From Hylemonella sp. (GTDB lineage Bacteria; Pseudomonadota; Gammaproteobacteria; Burkholderiales; Burkholderiaceae_C), in the NCBI GenBank assembly GCA_030680575.1, contig JAUXVI010000021.1, positions 41,286 through 105,285 of the forward strand: DNA of 64,000 nt. Direction: 5' to 3'. Under the pieces are notes generated by a model. That model saw only the letters and a list, made by a program, of their open reading frames with translations, made no database searches and was not told the origin of the DNA. This document shows positions 62,274 through 64,000 of the stretch, in pieces (within the stretch, counting starts at the first letter, position 1; each line of letters begins with the position of its first letter). Made by a program: the position numbers and the translations under genes.

Positions 62274-63563
62274 TTAGCGCTGGTTCATTGCCGGCACATT
62301 GCGTTGGGCAGCGCCGGTGTAAAGCTGACGCGGGCGGCCGATCTTCTGTTCCGGGTCGCTGATCATCTCGTTCCACTGGGCGATCCAGCCGATGGTACGC
62401 GCCATGGCGAAAATGCCGGTGAACATCTGCGTCGGAATGCCGAGCGCGCGCTGGACGATGCCCGAGTAGAAATCGACGTTCGGGTAGAGTTTCTTCTCGA
62501 TGAAGTAGTCGTCTTCGAGGGCGATTTTCTCCAGTTGAATTGCCAGCTTGAACAGCGGATCGTCGTGCAGGCCGAGTTCGTTGAGGACTTCATGGCAGGT
62601 TTCGCGCATCAGCTTGGCGCGCGGGTCGAAGTTCTTGTAGACGCGGTGGCCGAAACCCATCAGCTTGAAGGAATCGTTCTTGTCCTTGGCGCGCTTGATG
62701 TATTCGCCGACGCGCGACACGTCACCGATCTCCTCCAGCATCTTCAGGCAGGCTTCGTTGGCCCCGCCGTGCGCCGGGCCCCACAGGCAAGCGATACCGG
62801 CGGCGATGCAGGCGAAAGGATTGGCGCCGGAGGAACCCGCCAGTCGCACGGTCGAGGTCGAGGCATTCTGTTCGTGGTCGGCATGCAGGATCAGGATGCG
62901 GTCGAGCGCCCGCGAGAGCACCGGGTTCGGCTTGAACTCCTCGCAGGGATTGGCGAACATCATGTAGAGGAAATTCGTCGCGTAGTCGTATTCGTTCTTC
63001 GGATACATGAACGGCAGGCCGTTGTTGTAGCGGTAGGCCATCGCCGTGATGGTCGGCATCTTGGCGATCAGGCGCAGCGCGGCGGTCTGGCGGTGCTCCG
63101 GGTTGCTGATGTCGAGCGAGTCGTGATAGAAGGCCGAAAGACCGCCGGCCACGCCGACCATCACCGCCATCGGGTGCGCGTCACGGCGAAAACCGCTGTA
63201 AAACTTGGTCAGTTGATCATGCACCATGGTGTGGCGGCGCACCTTGCCGACCCATTCGTCATACTCGGCCTGTTGCGGCAACTCGCCGTTTTTCAACAGA
63301 TAGCAGACTTCCATGAAGTCGCACTGGGCGGCCAGTTGCTCGATGGGGTAACCGCGATACAACAGTTCGCCATTGTCGCCGTCGATGTAGGTAATCGAAG
63401 ATTTGCACGCCGCCGTGGACATGAAACCAGGATCGTAGGTGAAGGCGCCGGTCTGGGCATACAGCTTGGTGATGTCGACAACATCCGGGCCGATGCTGCC
63501 GGAATAAACCGGAAATTCGGTGGTCTTGCCGTTGATGTCGAAAGTGGCGTTGCGTTGTGTCAT
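62274..63563 (-). CDS. gltA: citrate synthase
   Basis: 429 residues, type II citrate synthase length. The catalytic His residues and Asp are in [32 protein letters not shown] (in parts), [13 protein letters not shown], and [16 protein letters not shown] with Asp. It condenses oxaloacetate and acetyl-CoA at the entry to the TCA cycle. The start at 63563 has CAGGAGCC upstream. Wording such as [30 protein letters not shown] is closer to Rhodocyclales than to Comamonadaceae proteins I know, in line with the mosaic odhA. It follows sdhE by 26 bases. Confidence 0.95.
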   Translation of the reverse strand: MTQRNATFDINGKTTEFPVYSGSIGPDVVDITKLYAQTGAFTYDPGFMSTAACKSSITYIDGDNGELLYRGYPIEQLAAQCDFMEVCYLLKNGELPQQAEYDEWVGKVRRHTMVHDQLTKFYSGFRRDAHPMAVMVGVAGGLSAFYHDSLDISNPEHRQTAALRLIAKMPTITAMAYRYNNGLPFMYPKNEYDYATNFLYMMFANPCEEFKPNPVLSRALDRILILHADHEQNASTSTVRLAGSSGANPFACIAAGIACLWGPAHGGANEACLKMLEEIGDVSRVGEYIKRAKDKNDSFKLMGFGHRVYKNFDPRAKLMRETCHEVLNELGLHDDPLFKLAIQLEKIALEDDYFIEKKLYPNVDFYSGIVQRALGIPTQMFTGIFAMARTIGWIAQWNEMISDPEQKIGRPRQLYTGAAQRNVPAMNQR

Positions 63564-63589
63564 GACAGGCTCCTGAATGATGCGAAAAT

Positions 63590-63844
63590 TCAATTCGCCG
63601 GCTGCCGCAGCAGCACGACCATTGCTTGAGTCTCTCGGTCGGCGGCGTCTTGCCGACCGCTTAACAATTCCCACAAATCGTGGTCTTCCATTGCCAGCAG
63701 GCTTTCGAGGACGGCCGCCTGCGTGTCGCCCAGCGGCTCCGGCTGTTGTTGCCAGAAACGCCGCAAGACCAGATCAAGTTCCAGCAACGCCCGCCGACTT
63801 TGCCAGCGCAGCCGTTCGCTCTGCACACGTTGCTGTTCGTTCAT
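63590..63844 (-). CDS. sdhE: succinate dehydrogenase assembly factor 2 (FAD insertion)
   Basis: 84 residues, normal for SdhE/Ygf[21 protein letters not shown] is the conserved first helix, but the usual RRGxxELD is RRALLELD here, so the invariant Gly is Ala. It should help attach FAD to SdhA. It starts 3 bases after the sdhB stop and precedes gltA. The Gly to Ala change deserves a check, because this Gly is central to flavinylation in enterobacteria. Confidence 0.85.
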   Translation of the reverse strand: MNEQQRVQSERLRWQSRRALLELDLVLRRFWQQQPEPLGDTQAAVLESLLAMEDHDLWELLSGRQDAADRETQAMVVLLRQPAN

Positions 63845-63846
63845 CG

Positions 63847-64000
63847 CTAGATAATACGGCGCACCATCATGTCCTTGATCTTGCCGATGGCCTTGGTGGG
63901 ATTGAGTCCCTTCGGGCAGACCTCGACACAATTCATGATGTTGTGACAGCGGAACAGACGGTACGGGTCTTCCAGGTTGTCGAGTCGCTCGTTGGTGGCC
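63847..64000 (-). CDS. sdhB: succinate dehydrogenase iron-sulfur subunit, 3' end (partial)
   Basis: Only the last 51 codons are in the window; the gene runs off the right edge. The visible part contains [20 protein letters not shown], the second Cys cluster that binds the 3Fe-4S/4Fe-4S centres, and ends KDMMVRRII. It passes electrons from SdhA to the membrane quinone site. sdhB-sdhE-gltA-odhA in one direction is the order usual in Rhodocyclales and many other Betaproteobacteria. Confidence 0.93.
   Translation of the reverse strand, partial: ATNERLDNLEDPYRLFRCHNIMNCVEVCPKGLNPTKAIGKIKDMMVRRII

Overview
The window looks like the chromosome of a betaproteobacterium of the order Burkholderiales, most probably family Comamonadaceae (Rhodoferax/Polaromonas/Variovorax-like). 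The evidence is the high-GC coding style, a phaC-phaA-phaB polyhydroxybutyrate operon, the thrS-infC-rpmI-rplT-pheS-pheT-ihfA-merR-tRNA-Pro order, a tctC-type binding protein, and two families of short intergenic repeats that I associate with this family. No prophage, insertion sequence, CRISPR array or rRNA operon is visible. All assignments come from reading motifs; no database search was run.

Layout. 0-5.3 kb: small genes, a putative secreted M6-like protease with an altered metal motif, then a minus-strand operon for a two-subunit thiamine-dependent 2-oxoacid/acetoin-type dehydrogenase with a free-standing lipoyl domain and a lipoate-ligase-like protein, behind an FNR-type box. 5.8-10.9 kb: yhiI-rbbA-yhhJ-type exporter operon. 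11-14.6 kb: flavin oxidoreductase, DUF808 and AI-2E membrane proteins. 14.6-18.4 kb: phaCAB. 18.5-26.3 kb: pgeF, maiA, a PAS-GGDEF diguanylate cyclase, MarR, a fumarylpyruvate-hydrolase-like gene, Nudix, a 58-residue membrane protein and tRNA-Pro(GGG). 26.3-34.6 kb: translation cluster (MerR, ihfA, pheT, pheS, rplT, rpmI, infC, thrS) with RNA leaders, including a threonine-rich leader peptide and terminator in front of thrS and an AUC start in infC. 34.6-40.8 kb: PanE-like protein, isocitrate lyase, RraA, a Lys/Ala-rich SWIB protein, a ThDP enzyme. 40.9-46.1 kb: TetR-controlled catabolic operon (tctC, Gfo/Idh/MocA oxidoreductase, DUF993, sugar isomerase-like TIM barrel). 46.2-54.4 kb: periplasmic rhodanese, omptin-like protease, transporters, hydrolases. 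54.6-64 kb: coiled-coil protein, zapE, lpdA, odhB, odhA, gltA, sdhE and the 3' end of sdhB.

The most striking signals are: (1) odhA appears to be a mosaic. Its C-terminal ~560 codons and the downstream odhB-lpdA-zapE look Comamonadaceae-like, while its N-terminal ~390 codons and gltA look Rhodocyclales-like, which means either recombination or an assembly junction. (2) thrS has a complete-looking leader-peptide attenuator with four consecutive Thr codons. (3) A dehydrogenase operon has a lipoyl carrier but no E2 acyltransferase. (4) A TetR/tctC/MocA/DUF993/TIM-barrel operon has matched operators. (5) A dispersed ~60-bp repeat is inserted in frame inside pgeF.

Central carbon metabolism is heavily represented. 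aceA, gltA, odhAB-lpdA and sdh serve the TCA and glyoxylate cycles, and phaCAB stores surplus acetyl-CoA. The stand-alone lipoyl operon and the odh operon both need lipoate and E3, and the only E3 gene in the window is lpdA beside odhB.
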